A DNA stretch of 64,000 nucleotides from Cephalotus follicularis (taxonomy: Eukaryota; Streptophyta; Magnoliopsida; Oxalidales; Cephalotaceae), in the NCBI GenBank assembly GCA_001972305.1, contig BDDD01002360.1, positions 106,214 through 170,213 of the forward strand. The letters are read 5' to 3'. This document shows positions 33,069-43,969 of this stretch, in pieces. How positions within the stretch are numbered: position 1 is the stretch's first letter; each line of letters begins with the position of its first letter. The notes beneath the pieces were generated by a model. That model did no database searches, was not told where the DNA came from, and worked only from the letters and a program-made list of their open reading frames with translations. Made by a program: the position numbers and the translations under genes.

Positions 33069-34364
33069 TCATATCTGGTAATACCTACCCCTATTGTTTT
33101 TATTTGATTGCATTGTTTCATATATTTGTTGAGCATTCATTTTTATATCTATAGTTGTTTTCATTGGATTGAGGACAATGTAAAATTTAAGTATGGGGGG
33201 GTGTAGACCAATGTTCATTTTAATTTTGAAAGTAGGAATAAGTGTTGATATGCTTAGAAACAATAGAAAAACCCCATAGGAGATAATAAAAATTTTGTTT
33301 TCAAGCAAAAGAAAAGGAATGCATCTCAAGGTACGAATTTTGTGCAAAAATTAAAATGATAAATGAATAAAAAGACCGATCTTTGTGTGTTTTCAAAAGT
33401 TTCATAAGATTTTATGGAGGAGGAGGAAAATGATTTGGTGTTTTTGCATATATGTGTATATATATATGTATAAGAAAAAAAAAAAATCGGTCTTAGTCTG
33501 AAGCCTATTTGGTTCGAGTAATTAAACCTGAGGGGTGTTCTACACCTAGTTCCTTAAAGCCAATTGGTTTGAGAGCAACTGGTCGAAAGCTCGCTACAAG
33601 GATCTTATAGAAAGCTTAAAAGGATAAGAACTATATAAAAACTATATAAATAAATTTACCTCTTTGAATTCAGTCTTAGTCTGTAGCCTATTTGATTCGA
33701 GTAATTAAACCTTAGGGGTGTTCTACACCTAGTTCCTTAAAGCCAACTGGTTTGAGAGTAACTGGTCGAAAGCTCGCTACATGGATCTTATAGAAAGCTT
33801 AAGAGGCTAAGACATTGCACGAATTTAAAAGTTGGTAAAAGAACGAAAAAAATGAAGAAATATATATATGTGTGTGTATATGTGAGTGCTAAAGTTCTTT
33901 TGTCTGAATCCGAAGTAGGATTTTATGGTATTGCGAATGCATATCTTGATTGGTCATTAATGGTGGAATAATAAAATAATTTGCTAAAAGTTCCTTAATT
34001 GAGATGTGATTTTATTCTAGAACTTGGAACGAGATAATAAAGTTCAAGTATGGGGGTGTTCTATGAATTTTTGAGTATAGATACATTTTACCTGTTTTCA
34101 AAGTTTTAATGAACTGAATTTTGTGTGTTTATTCGCTTGGAAAACACTCACGAGACAAAACTCGTCCACTAGGGCCACCTAGGGGTTTAACGGCTTGTTG
34201 CATAAGCTAAATGCAATCGTGATTCCTACGAAAGTGAGTTAGGTTCTTGTTTATGTTCTTGTTTGGGTTTTCAGTTTTTATTTTTGGTGTTTGTGTATGT
34301 TTTCTGGTTTTTACTTTCTATTTTGTTTGCTTGAGGACAAGCAAAGTTTAAGTATGGGGGTATT
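33069..34364 (+). other. Element A 3' untranslated region
   Basis: It contains a tandem duplication of about 175 bp (about 33480-33650 and 33655-33825, both with GGGGTGTTCTACACCTAGTT and AAGCCAAYTGGTTTGAGAG). Three polypurine-like tracts AAGTATGGGGG lie at about 33190, 34050 and 34350; the last one abuts the 3' LTR. No gene is seen. C has one unit of the duplication, near 1490-1660. Confidence 0.85.
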
Positions 34365-35672
34365 TGTTTAGCATAAAAATGTGTTGTTTTTAATGAGTTA
34401 TTTGTGATATTTTTATGCTTGGAATAGACTACTTTGGTTGTGTTATATTGATTTTCAGGTACAAGTGCAAAATGACCAAAGTGCAAGAATACTACCCAAA
34501 AGTGTGCAAATTGGAGCTTGAAAGTGTAAAGATTGAAGAATTGACAAATTCGGCAGAAACAGAGTGAAAAACGTCGATTTTTATCATACGGATCGATGTC
34601 TTTTCTGGGCTTACATCAAACACGTCGACGTCTTTCTTTGAGGATCGAGGTCTTTTATGGAAAATGCAACTGACCTTCAAGAGCTATGAGAAAGGGATCG
34701 ACGTCTTTCATCATAGGTATCGACGTCTTTGAGAAAAATTGACCTGTAACTTTTGGAACAAAAAACATCGACGTCTTTCATTAAAGGGATCGACGCCTTT
34801 CACGCGCATCTTAGCAAAACGCGATTTTTACCAAAAGACATCGACGTCTTTCATAAGGAGTCGACGTCTTCTTCTGCAGCAGAAATAGAAAGTTAGATTT
34901 TTTGCCAGATTTTGTAACTAGGATTGCTTTATTTCCGTTTTTGATCAGTTTTGTAGTATAAAAGCAATGTAATGCCGGCCAAATTGGTAGAGTGCGTGGA
35001 AGTAGCCACCTCCCTCCTTCTTTTCTTTTTAGTTTAGTTTTCTTAATGTTTTGTAGCTACTTTTTCAAGGTTTTGGGTTAGAACAAAGCCTAGATTGTTA
35101 TTGTTTCAATTCCATCAATAAAAATCCTTGAATATTTGATTTGTTCTTCAATATTTCTATTTTCGCACACACTTTGTCTGTCTGATTAAAATCCACAAAC
35201 ATCTTGTCGCTGAAGCTGAAAGTTGGTGAATAAATGGTGCTTAAATCAACGGAGTCTACTCATACGATTTGTCGCAACGAACACACTTCGTATAGACCTA
35301 GCATGTCTACTCATACGTCTTGTCTGATTAAAATCCACACTTCGTATAGACCTAGCATGTCTACTCATAAGTCTTGTCATCACCGCCGCACTCCGTATCG
35401 ACCTAGCTGCCGTTGTTTATCAAGGTATGATCGTTCAATTAAATGGAATTGTTCAATACAATCTACGGTGAGTTTCTAAACCCTAAAACTGCTTTTTAAT
35501 TATATCTTTTCTTAGCTTTTATTCATTAGTTTGATAGTTTATCTTGAAATTGGTGTACTTCGCCTAGGTTGGATAGATTATAACTAGTTTATGTTTCCCT
35601 TCATTCGACCCGTTACTGCATGATCCGTGCACTTGCGGCTATAAATTTTAAAATATTCTTTTTACGTGAACA
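34365..35672 (+). repeat. Element A 3' LTR
   Basis: This is 1308 bp, starting TGTTTAGCATAAAAATGTG, with the same landmarks as the 5' LTR: palindromes at 34565-34875, TATA box at 34957-34964 and the triple repeat at 35251-35414. Confidence 0.95.
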
Positions 35673-36101
35673 TATCTCCTCACAGATACGCCTTAACATC
35701 ATTAGAAAGTTTTCTCTAACTTCTCGTATAACTATTCCATTCATTTCCATATAAACCTCAAAAGAACATTCACTTAGCTTCTCTAAAGCATTCATTCATC
35801 CTTGCTAACTTCTATCTATACACTTCTTCCACAAGCGAATATACAATTCGTCTCAATTCTTCGCTATGATCCTTCCTAAAATTTCTTTCTCTTTGTGAAG
35901 TTTCTGATTCCTAACTATTGAATCATGTACTAGTCTCCAAATGATCTGACTCAATCTTTAATGACATCTAAGGAAATCAGATCAGAAAATATTTCCACAT
36001 ATCTCATATCCTCAAATATAACAAAATCAACACTCTGATACCATTCCTGGTATCAACATTATTCACAATGCTAGTCACAAAAATCTCTCTGATACCATTA
36101 C
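35673..36101 (-). other. Element B leader and gag start
   Basis: This is the region between the primer site of B and the insertion of A. A minus-strand frame (35795 down to the A border) reads MNALEKLSECSFEVYMEMNG and looks like a gag N-terminus, but I see no diagnostic motif. A second primer-like TGGTATCAGAG is at 36033-36043. Confidence 0.6.
36087..36097 (-). other. Primer-binding site of element B
   Basis: TGGTATCAGAG on the minus strand, 4 bases after the LTR end GGCGCTACA. It is complementary to initiator methionine tRNA. Confidence 0.9.
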
Positions 36102-38997
36102 TGTAGCGCCACCAACTCCACTTTAAGCTCAAAGCGAGCTCCGAAGATCGGTGCGTTACGTGGGTGTGACCTTTCACCGTCAAATCGTTTAAACATTTAA
36201 CGATCCATTTCATATCATTTAATCTTGACTTAGATTTAAAACCTAACATTATTACTCAATAACTTCACAGGATCACATATGCTTACATCTTTGAACACCA
36301 AATTCAAAATGTCATTTTCTCATTATCTTGATCGTTTCTAATACCTTTGCATTTGTGCATCGCCTAACATGTAACCATTCATAACGGAAAAACATAAACT
36401 TATCATAAAACAATCATACACTCACTTTTATCGTCAACTTCCCATACTCTCTAGTATGTTCAATAACTTTTGATATCATTATCTTACATAAAAACATCAT
36501 AATCTATAACATTCATTTCCTTACTTTAACATCTATACATCGTATATCATAAAACATTACACAGCGGAAAACATTAACACATGACAGTAAAACATAACTG
36601 CATAGCATATCATACTTCCTTTCCTTACACTTCTTTTGCGAACTTCCTCTACAACTCATAACTTCACGTTCAACGTTTCCTGGAAGATTTGTTTGAAAAA
36701 ATACATTGAAAGGAGTGAGCTTTAAAGAGCCCAGTAAGAAACATAGTCATAAAACGTGATCGAAACCCGTTATTTTTTATAATCATTATCAAAACGTTTC
36801 TAGTTCATACATTTCAAAACATCGTTGAAAATCTTCTTCTAGTTTTATAAAACTAAAACATTGTACTATCGAAATCCATTTTTCGGATAACTTCATAAAA
36901 TCGGAACATTTCTAAAATCATGCATTTTCTGGTGTATAACACCGACATACTTTGAAAACAATCAAAAACGTTTTCCAATCATACTTTCTTTTGGCTTGTA
37001 TCAGAGCCATACTATAAAACATCAGTAAAATCATTTTCTTCACATTCATAAACAAAACATCTTTAAAACAGTTTTTCTGTTCATATCTCATGAAATAGAA
37101 CATTTCATAAAACATAATGGTCGCGAACCTTTAATGAACCCTTTCACACCGCTTCACCGGGGCATTGTGCACTACCCGATTACTATCCTTACATCACATG
37201 CATGTCCGCGAGCACTTTACGCTCCATTATCATTAATCCATCTCGGATTCTTTCCCTTGGTTCATTCATTAATATTTATGAGATTAATCCTCACTGGATC
37301 ACAATCTAGTAGTTGTTGATGTCATAAATTTATTTGATAAAACATTTCATAAAACATTTCTTAATACTTTCAGTGACCAGCTCAAAGCATTCATAACACA
37401 TTTCTCTTCATTCGAGTAATTAACTCAAATGCATTCATAAAACATTTCTCATCACTTGAGTACTTAACTCAAATGCATTCATAAAACATTTCTCTTCATT
37501 TAAGTAGTTAGCGCAAATGCATTCATAAAACATTTCTCTTCATTTGAGTAATTAACTCAAATGCATTCATAAAACATTTCTCTTCATTTGAGTAATTAAC
37601 ACAAATGCATTCATAAACCCATTTCATAAATCTTTCTTAATACCTTGAGTGATCAGCTCAAAGCATTCATAAAACGTCATTGTAAAACCTTTAGAAAACT
37701 GGTTTTCCATATAGAAACCTTCATTTTTTTTTTCCTTTCACAATCCATAAAGCATTTTCATTACTTTGAGTAATTTAACTCAAAAACCTTTATAAAATAG
37801 CTTTGCATAACTTTTCCTAAATAGATATTTCATCTAGAAATAATCACTTTCATAGAAAACTTCAAACACAAACATTAAAGTAGACATCTCGAAGAATTCA
37901 TAGAGATAAAAACCATAAAATTCCATTGAGAAACGAAGCTGCAATGAATTTTTAAAGTTGTAGTTTCCTTTTGAAAACAGTACCTGAGTAGTAGAAGAAA
38001 ACATGTCTTTTCATCGCGAATTCGATAGAATTTCGAGATTCATAAAACATAACAGTTAAATTAGACATCTTGAAGTTTTCAAAACATTAAACCATTCGAA
38101 ATTTCATAATGAAATGACCAAGATATCAATAAAACTATCCGCTACATAATTTTGAAGTAAAACAGAGGAAACTTTGGTGAAAAGGGGTATAGAATTTCCT
38201 TACCTCACTTGATCTCCTTCTCTTCTTCTCTCCCAAGCATCCTCTTCTCTAATCTCAGTAGAAAGCTAACCATTTTTCAGCTGAGAAAGACCACATATAT
38301 AAAGAGAAAGGGAAACTTGGAGGCCAAGCTTGCATGGTGTCATCCATGACCTCACCCATGTGAGTTTGCCTCCTAGTTGCCCATGTGATGGAATTCCATC
38401 CAATCCAATTATGCCACCTGCCCCTTTTTAGCAGAAAAACATAAGTATTCATTCCCTTGCTTGACACGTGTCCCTCAATCCATTTAAATCCTCAAAAATG
38501 GGATAAAAGGCAGAATTCTGCACCTGACATAGGGTAAAGCGTCGACTCTTTCTCACTAAGCGTCTCTGGTCACGGGCTTATACTGAGTTCTCCAACTTCT
38601 ATCCAGACTAAAGCGCTGACGCTTTCCTACAAAGCATCGTCGCTTTAAGTCTCCTCCAGGTCAACCTCAATACTTGATCTTGAAGCATCAATGCTTACAT
38701 TTGGAGTGTCGTCGGTTGCCTCCAAAGCGTCAACTCTTTACCTGGAACCGTCGGCGCTTAAGCCAGAATTTCCAGTCCAAAGCAATAACCAATTTCAATT
38801 TTCTTTCGGGAGCGCTGCCCCCGAGCCCCTGCTCGCTGTCCGGGCAGCGGGATCCCTCGCCCGCTCAGCGGGGAGCGGAACCCCTGAACCCCCCGAGCGT
38901 AGGGTCATACTACGGGTCCCTTGAAAGATTTGCCAATTACATAAAAGCAGTCATCTTTCCATAATTAATATCTTTAATGGAAAATCGGGTCGTTACA
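36102..38997 (-). repeat. Element B 5' LTR
   Basis: This is 2896 bp. It has the same parts as the 3' LTR: a GTCGAC palindrome cluster at 38535-38765, a TTTGAGTAATTAACTCAAA array at 37370-37790, a donor-like GAG|GTAAGG near 38210 and an acceptor near 36690. Scattered changes separate the two copies, so B is clearly older than E. Confidence 0.95.
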
Positions 38998-40444
38998 CAG
39001 CAGTTATTGGATCAACAAGATAATAAATATACTGAATAAAATACATAATATAAAAATGGTTTTAGGGAAGAGAAACAGACCATCGATTATATTGAGAACT
39101 CACTTACTTTGAACGTGCAGACCTTGGTAATCAACAGTTGCTAGGTCGATACGGAGTGTGATAATACAGACAAACCGTATGAGTAGATATCCATTGATTT
39201 CATGTCGACACCATTCATTCAACAAGATTCTTATTCACAGACAGAGTGTATGTGGATTTTAATCAGACATACAAAATGTGTTTGAAGTCAGAAAATTGAA
39301 GAATAAATCAAAGGTTCAAGGATTTTTATTGATAGAGATTGTCAGTACATCTACGGCGCTGTTGTAACTCTAAAAACCTAAGAAAGTTAGCTTGAAAACA
39401 TCATTGAAAATAATCTGGAAAAAGAGAGAGTTAAGATAGAGCCGCCCAAAGGTCCCCCGACTTTCTTCTTTTCTTTTCCTTTTTATATCCCTACAATCAC
39501 ATGCATAAAAGGAAATAAAATCCCCTCAATATTCGTACTTAATATTCCTACTTAATTTGAAATATTACAACAAAAAATTTCCTAAAATACAAAGTTAAAC
39601 ACTCTAGAAACTTTCCATAGTTGTCGCCTAAGCCACGCTCAAGTCAGCAGACCTAGTCCGTGCTAAGCATCGATGTTAACATGAGAAGCTTCGACGGTTA
39701 ACATGTGAAGGCAGAGCTCCTGAACTGACGCAGACCATGGATAGTTGTCAGCAGACTAGCAAACATTTAGAATATCTACATACATCAATGCAGAGCACAA
39801 TACTGTAGATCACAATCATTGCCGAGCACCACTTTGCTGAGCACAACTTTGAAGAGCATCAAACTAGTAGAATATTAGACAAGCAAACTGGATAGAGCAG
39901 AGCATAGCAGGCTTTGAAGTGCAGAGCAAAGCAACAACCTTGTAGAGCTCCTGAGGTGCCCAGCAGGTTTGCGATATTGATCATAGAGCATACTATGGAT
40001 ATTGGTAGCAGAGTTGAGGTGTTTGTAGCAGAGCATATTATGGATATTGGTAGTAGAGTTGAGGTGTTTCTAGCAGAGCAGACTATGGATATTGGTAACA
40101 GAGCAGACTATGAAAGAGCAGACTTGGAATGCCAAGAAAATGTGTGAAGCGATGACAAAAGGAGCCAGTGGTCAAGAATGCTATGTCAGGGCCTTAGGCT
40201 CTAAACATCGACGTTTACATAAAGACCAATAGTGCATTACAAAGCTAACATCTAAGCAGCGATGCTTTGACAAAACCCGTTGACGCTTTATTATTCAATT
40301 TGAGACAATTAGACCAGTATTTATGCACTTTGATCATTTTGCTCTTTTAGCTTGAAAATCAATAAAACTACCGAAGTAGTCAGCTTCCAAGCTTAAAAAC
40401 ATAATAAATAGATCCTTAAAAATAACATATTTTTATGCTTAACA
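38998..40444 (-). repeat. Element C 5' LTR, outer part
   Basis: On the minus strand it starts at 40444 with TGTTAAGCATAAAAATATG. It contains GTCGAC-type motifs near 40290-40200 and 39700-39660, a repeat of about 51 bp at 39985-40115, a TATA-like TATAAAAA at 39487-39480, and then matches the A LTR after its TATA box. It joins 24512-24911 when B is removed. Confidence 0.9.
39985..40115 (-). repeat. 51-bp tandem repeat in the C LTR
   Basis: Nearly three units are built on AGAGCATATTATGGATATTG and GTAGCAGAGTTGAGGTGTTT. A wider zone (39760-40110) holds degenerate GCAGAGCA pieces. The open frame at 39914-40147 only reflects the 17-residue period. Confidence 0.88.
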
Positions 40445-41249
40445 TGTGCAAATGTTCCAGTAAAACTCTCACTAGATTAATTAAAACCTAGTTCTCCTTA
40501 GTTTAAGTAAATTAATCTTATTTTTCAAAAGTTTTCAAAAATCAATGTGTGTGCGATACGTGCCCCGCACATGTGCATTGTGTTTTCTGCACGTGTGTTA
40601 CATGCCTGGCACTTGCTCACTGCGTACCCTACACGTGTGTGCTGGCTGCACTGGCTGCCTACAGCATGTGCAGAAAACTACAGAAAAGTTCTGTAGTAAA
40701 GTATGCAAGTTTTATGCAAAAAAACATCTGCAGAAAACCTATGTACATTCCGTACTCAAACTATATGTCTGGGTATGTCAAGTTTCTGCCCAAAAGGCAT
40801 GGCTTCCATGTTGCACACCTGCTGCCCTGCAGGCAACATTAGTTTTGCTGCATGCCCGCCTAAAAGTAGGTAAAATCCTACAGGAAACTATGTGTAGAAA
40901 AATTTTACACACGTGCATTTTGCTCGCATCTACTCATAACACCTTGTAACCTAGTCAACCGACCTTCCAAGGCCCTGTCAATGATCCGTAACTATACTTA
41001 GGAGTCTGTTTTGCTATCCACTACAAAACAGCCCCCCAATTCACGCTTTCGAACCCAAAAATAGTCCACTAGTGGGTCTATGACACTAGTTCACAAATTA
41101 GGTACAACCAACACACAAACACATTTCACAATCCAATTGCAAATTTATAAAATAACCAAGGGAAGGAATTAAACCTAATATACGACCACAATTATCATTC
41201 CACAACAGCCACCAAAACCAAAATTAAAGTCCAATATAAATTGAAATGG
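40445..41249 (-). other. Copia element H leader or internal start, interrupted by C
   Basis: On the minus strand this follows the primer-binding site at 41264-41252 and should be the leader and gag start of a copia element. I recognise no domain. An open plus-strand frame rich in Cys (40545-40949) has GTGCA-type repetition and no support. C inserted at 40444. Confidence 0.5.
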
Positions 41250-41251
41250 AT

Positions 41252-41264
41252 CGCTCTGATACCA
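41252..41264 (-). other. Primer-binding site of copia element H
   Basis: TGGTATCAGAGCG on the minus strand, 4 bases after the LTR end GGTTTCCCA. It is complementary to initiator methionine tRNA. Confidence 0.85.
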
Positions 41265-42488
41265 CTATTGGGAAACCAGCTAGGGTTCGCGGTCGATTTT
41301 GGGCCTAGGATGCTATGCAGAATAATTTTAATTTTTCACAACTACCAAAATTCCAAGTCAAGGATTAACTGGCACCCTATATCCAAAATCAATGTCTTAT
41401 GATCTCAGTTTAATATTCAATCAAACCAATTCAATTAGTTAAGCATGCATAAACAAAAACCAAATACAATTCGGTATAAGCATGATTGGAATCATACCGT
41501 CATTTGGATGCTCCATCATCTTTTTCGCTACAAGCTCAAAGTAGCCTCCATATCATGGCAGAAATTATTCATCGCCGGACCTCCGATTTTGCTTCCGGTC
41601 AACAAGCCAGAGCTCCGATCAGGCTTCTTTTGGCCCGTCAATCTGTCGATCTACACGCTTGTGTCAAAGAATCGTCTTGACTCACCATGGAACTCTCAGT
41701 CACAGCCGACAGTGAGTCCAACTCACTGAGTTGACTCATCTGGCAACGGTGACTCCAGTCATGACATCACAGGGCCTCAAATATTCTGATCTGCTCGTCT
41801 TTGCTCAACAATCGCCGAGACTTTCAACTGGGTCATCTCGCCGGAGCTCCGGCCATATCGCCTAACCTCTGGCCACGCCACCGCTGGTCTTCAAATCGTC
41901 TGATCTACTCATTGCTAGCCAAGACCCTCCGTGACTCGGTGCACAACGCCTAGTCACAGCCTTCATCGCGCCGTAACTACTGAGTTGACTCAGTTTCCTA
42001 AATCCGGCAAAATCAACACCGATCTGAACGGACAACACCTAACCTAATATCAATATAGGTAGAGCTAAAGGTTAGCTCAACCTACAAAGACTACCAGTGG
42101 AAAGAGAAGTCGACAGTGAAAGCAAAGCTCCAAGCTTTGCCGTCGGGGAGAACGGGAGAGAAAGAGAAGGGGAAAGAGGAGAAGGAGAAGACATACCATT
42201 TGCGGTGAACCACTCAGCATCTTACTCTCCGGTCGCCGGCGCCTCCATGCCGTTAACGACTCTCCCTTCTTCATTTCCATGTTCGGACGCCATAGCCCAT
42301 AGCAAAAGACGCACGCGTTCTCTTTTTATTTTTCATTTTTGTGTCATGCGCCAGATAAAAAAAATGAGTCTTAACATTTTATTAAAACAGCTGGTGCTTT
42401 TAGCACCGGCGTTTCACATTTCTTTTTGCGTGGTGCCACTAATATGCATACACACACATCAATCTTATCCTCCCCATAATTAACTTCT

Positions 42489-42497
42489 CTTTATATA
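42489..42497 (-). promoter_or_regulatory. TATA-like box of the H LTR
   Basis: TATATAAAG on the minus strand, about 1.5 kb into the LTR, followed by a leader with a donor-like GTATGTCTTC near 42225. The assignment rests on sequence and position only. Confidence 0.5.
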
Positions 42498-43775
42498 TTA
42501 ATAAGACATCTAGTAGGATAAGAAAGAAATAGCCACTTCCATGTGGTGCCAAGTGTCCTACTAATGTCCATTTAATATATACTAGTTTAACAACTAGATT
42601 TACCACAAAGTGACATGTGTCCAACACAACACTTTTCGATAATCATGTGGGACCTGAAAGTCCATAACAAAATCGGTAACGTCGATAAATTACCATAGCA
42701 CCCCCATGCACAAGTAAATTTACCATAAATAGTCCCCGACTATTTTAAGACCTTGAAATCATGTTCAACATATTCCAGGTGTGAAAATTAATCCCCGATT
42801 AATTTCCCATATCATATGTCCATTTCCGATTCACCTGGTACTTTTTCTTGTTGATGGTTACTGTGTACTATAATCCCTCGTCATCTCGGCTCGTCTGCAG
42901 CCTAGGGTAAGGATACGTGTCAACACTAATTTTTTCCAGTGCTTATACATCAGTAAATTTAAAAAGACTATCGGCGAACTTTTCGTTAAACCCCATTTCC
43001 AGTCCCCGTAACCTACGCAGGTATTTTTCAAGTCCATAATGAATACAAAAAGCATAAAGCCTATCACCCTCACTACAGGCGTGACGATTGCATCTTGCGT
43101 ACTCGTCTACATTCATGAAGATTCGATAAGACCCAAAGACCGCTTGTTTGTATCCCCGCGAAAGGACTGAGTAGAGCGGAGATCAAAGCCAAACTTCCTC
43201 CATATAACATAGAGCACCAGCTCAGGTCTAAGGATCAGACAAGTCCTATCAAGTCCTGCTAGGCACTAAGTGACTATACAGTACCACCACAGATAGGAAT
43301 TGCTACTGACACAAGATTAGTGACCATCCAAATAGCATTCCTATGGTGGGTCATGTTCAGTGTACATGCTCCCAGCACGCACCCCACATTAGCTTTAGGG
43401 TTCCTCCCAAGTGGCAATGAGATACTCCACCCTCCCATTCGTGGGAGCAAGCATAACACAGCAAGTCTAACCGATTCACTTATGCCCTATTTAAATGAAC
43501 CTCCAACTTGGAATAGTTTAGTCATAGGGAATATGGGAGTCATTCTCATAGCTCCCGGCTCGACATCCAACCCTTGATGTGACTGGGCCCCATATATGTA
43601 AGTAGATAAAATGCTTCGATGATTTGATAAAACACATACGGCTTGCCAATAATAATAAAGCATGTACATATGTCACACAAATGTAATAGGACTGTTTTAA
43701 CCCTGAAATAGTAACTGCTATATCAGCCCCTCAGTGGCTTGACGGGTCACTATCTCTAACATATATATAAATATA

Positions 43776-43778
43776 TAT

Positions 43779-43857
<79 letters not shown>
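43776..43857. repeat. Compound (CA)n(TA)n microsatellite
   Basis: About 26 CA units are followed by about 15 TA units inside the H LTR. Similar short AT runs are nearby at 43760-43775. Confidence 0.98.
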
Positions 43858-43860
<3 letters not shown>

Positions 43861-43969
43861 GAACAGTTGCCATTGATTATAATAGAGAACACCCTTTATT
43901 GAACTTTAATGTTTATTACAATTTATTGTTATCATATAATAACTTGGCTTGCAGGACTTATTTCTAACA

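Larger units (their letters stand above)
30941..35672 (+). mobile_element. Element A: non-autonomous deletion derivative of the C family
   Basis: Its two LTRs are of equal length (1308 bp: 30941-32248 and 34365-35672), with target duplication TATCT at 30936-30940 and 35673-35677. The internal region is only 2116 bp and lacks a primer-binding site, gag, protease, RT, RNase H and integrase core. It keeps one open frame, a 3' untranslated region like that of C, and the polypurine tract. The LTR start, LTR end and 3' region match C, so C-like elements are its likely source. It sits inside gag of B. Confidence 0.96.
24912..38997 (-). mobile_element. Element B: Tekay-type Ty3/gypsy retrotransposon, split by A
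   Basis: Its LTRs are at 24912-27804 and 36102-38997, with target duplication CAGCA at 24907-24911 and 38998-39002. On the minus strand come a primer site (36087-36097), gag, an RT remnant, RNase H remnants and an integrase tail, all full of stops. Without A the element is about 9.35 kb with an internal region of only about 3.6 kb, so the integrase core and other parts are deleted. Solo LTR D belongs to the same family. Confidence 0.96.
715..40444 (-). mobile_element. Element C: Athila-like Ty3/gypsy retrotransposon, split by nested insertions
   Basis: Read on the minus strand, the parts come in the order 5' LTR (40444 to about 24512), primer-binding site (24484-24507), gag, protease, protease-RT spacer, RT, RNase H, integrase, 3' untranslated region, polypurine tract (914-928) and a 3' LTR stub (715-913). 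Insertions B, D (with E inside) and G interrupt it, and the pieces join in frame or in register once those are removed. Lineage calls rest on the LLDLG protease, the [12 protein letters not shown] integrase block and a primer site of the TGGCGYCRTTGCCGGGG type. Stops and frameshifts show that it is dead. Confidence 0.9.
41269..43969 (-). repeat. Copia element H LTR
   Basis: On the minus strand it starts TGTTAGAAATAAGTCCTGC, right after the purine tract AGTGGGAGAT, and ends at GGTTTCCCA. It is about 2.7 kb, long for copia. A TATA-like TATATAAAG is on the minus strand at 42497-42489. The GC-rich part (41700-42300) would be leader. It is bordered by pol on one side and a primer site on the other, so it serves as the 3' LTR of one copy and the 5' LTR of another. 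Confidence 0.75.

Noticed and set aside
39914..40147. Frame with a 17-residue repeat (MDIGSRVEVF)
   Set aside because: Only a reading of the 51-bp DNA repeat in the C LTR; the LTR is transcribed from the other strand.
40545..40949. Cys-rich 134-codon frame
   Set aside because: Built on repeated TGTGCA/ACGTGT-like words inside a copia leader, no signal peptide pattern or family match that I can support.
41251..41264. CTCTGATACCA sequences as parts of tRNA genes
   Set aside because: They are the complements of retrotransposon primer-binding sites beside LTR ends; no cloverleaf surrounds them.
42097..42483. 128-codon plus-strand frame in a GC-richer stretch, at first taken for a host gene
   Set aside because: The stretch lies between a copia polypurine tract and a primer-binding site, so it is LTR leader on the opposite strand.
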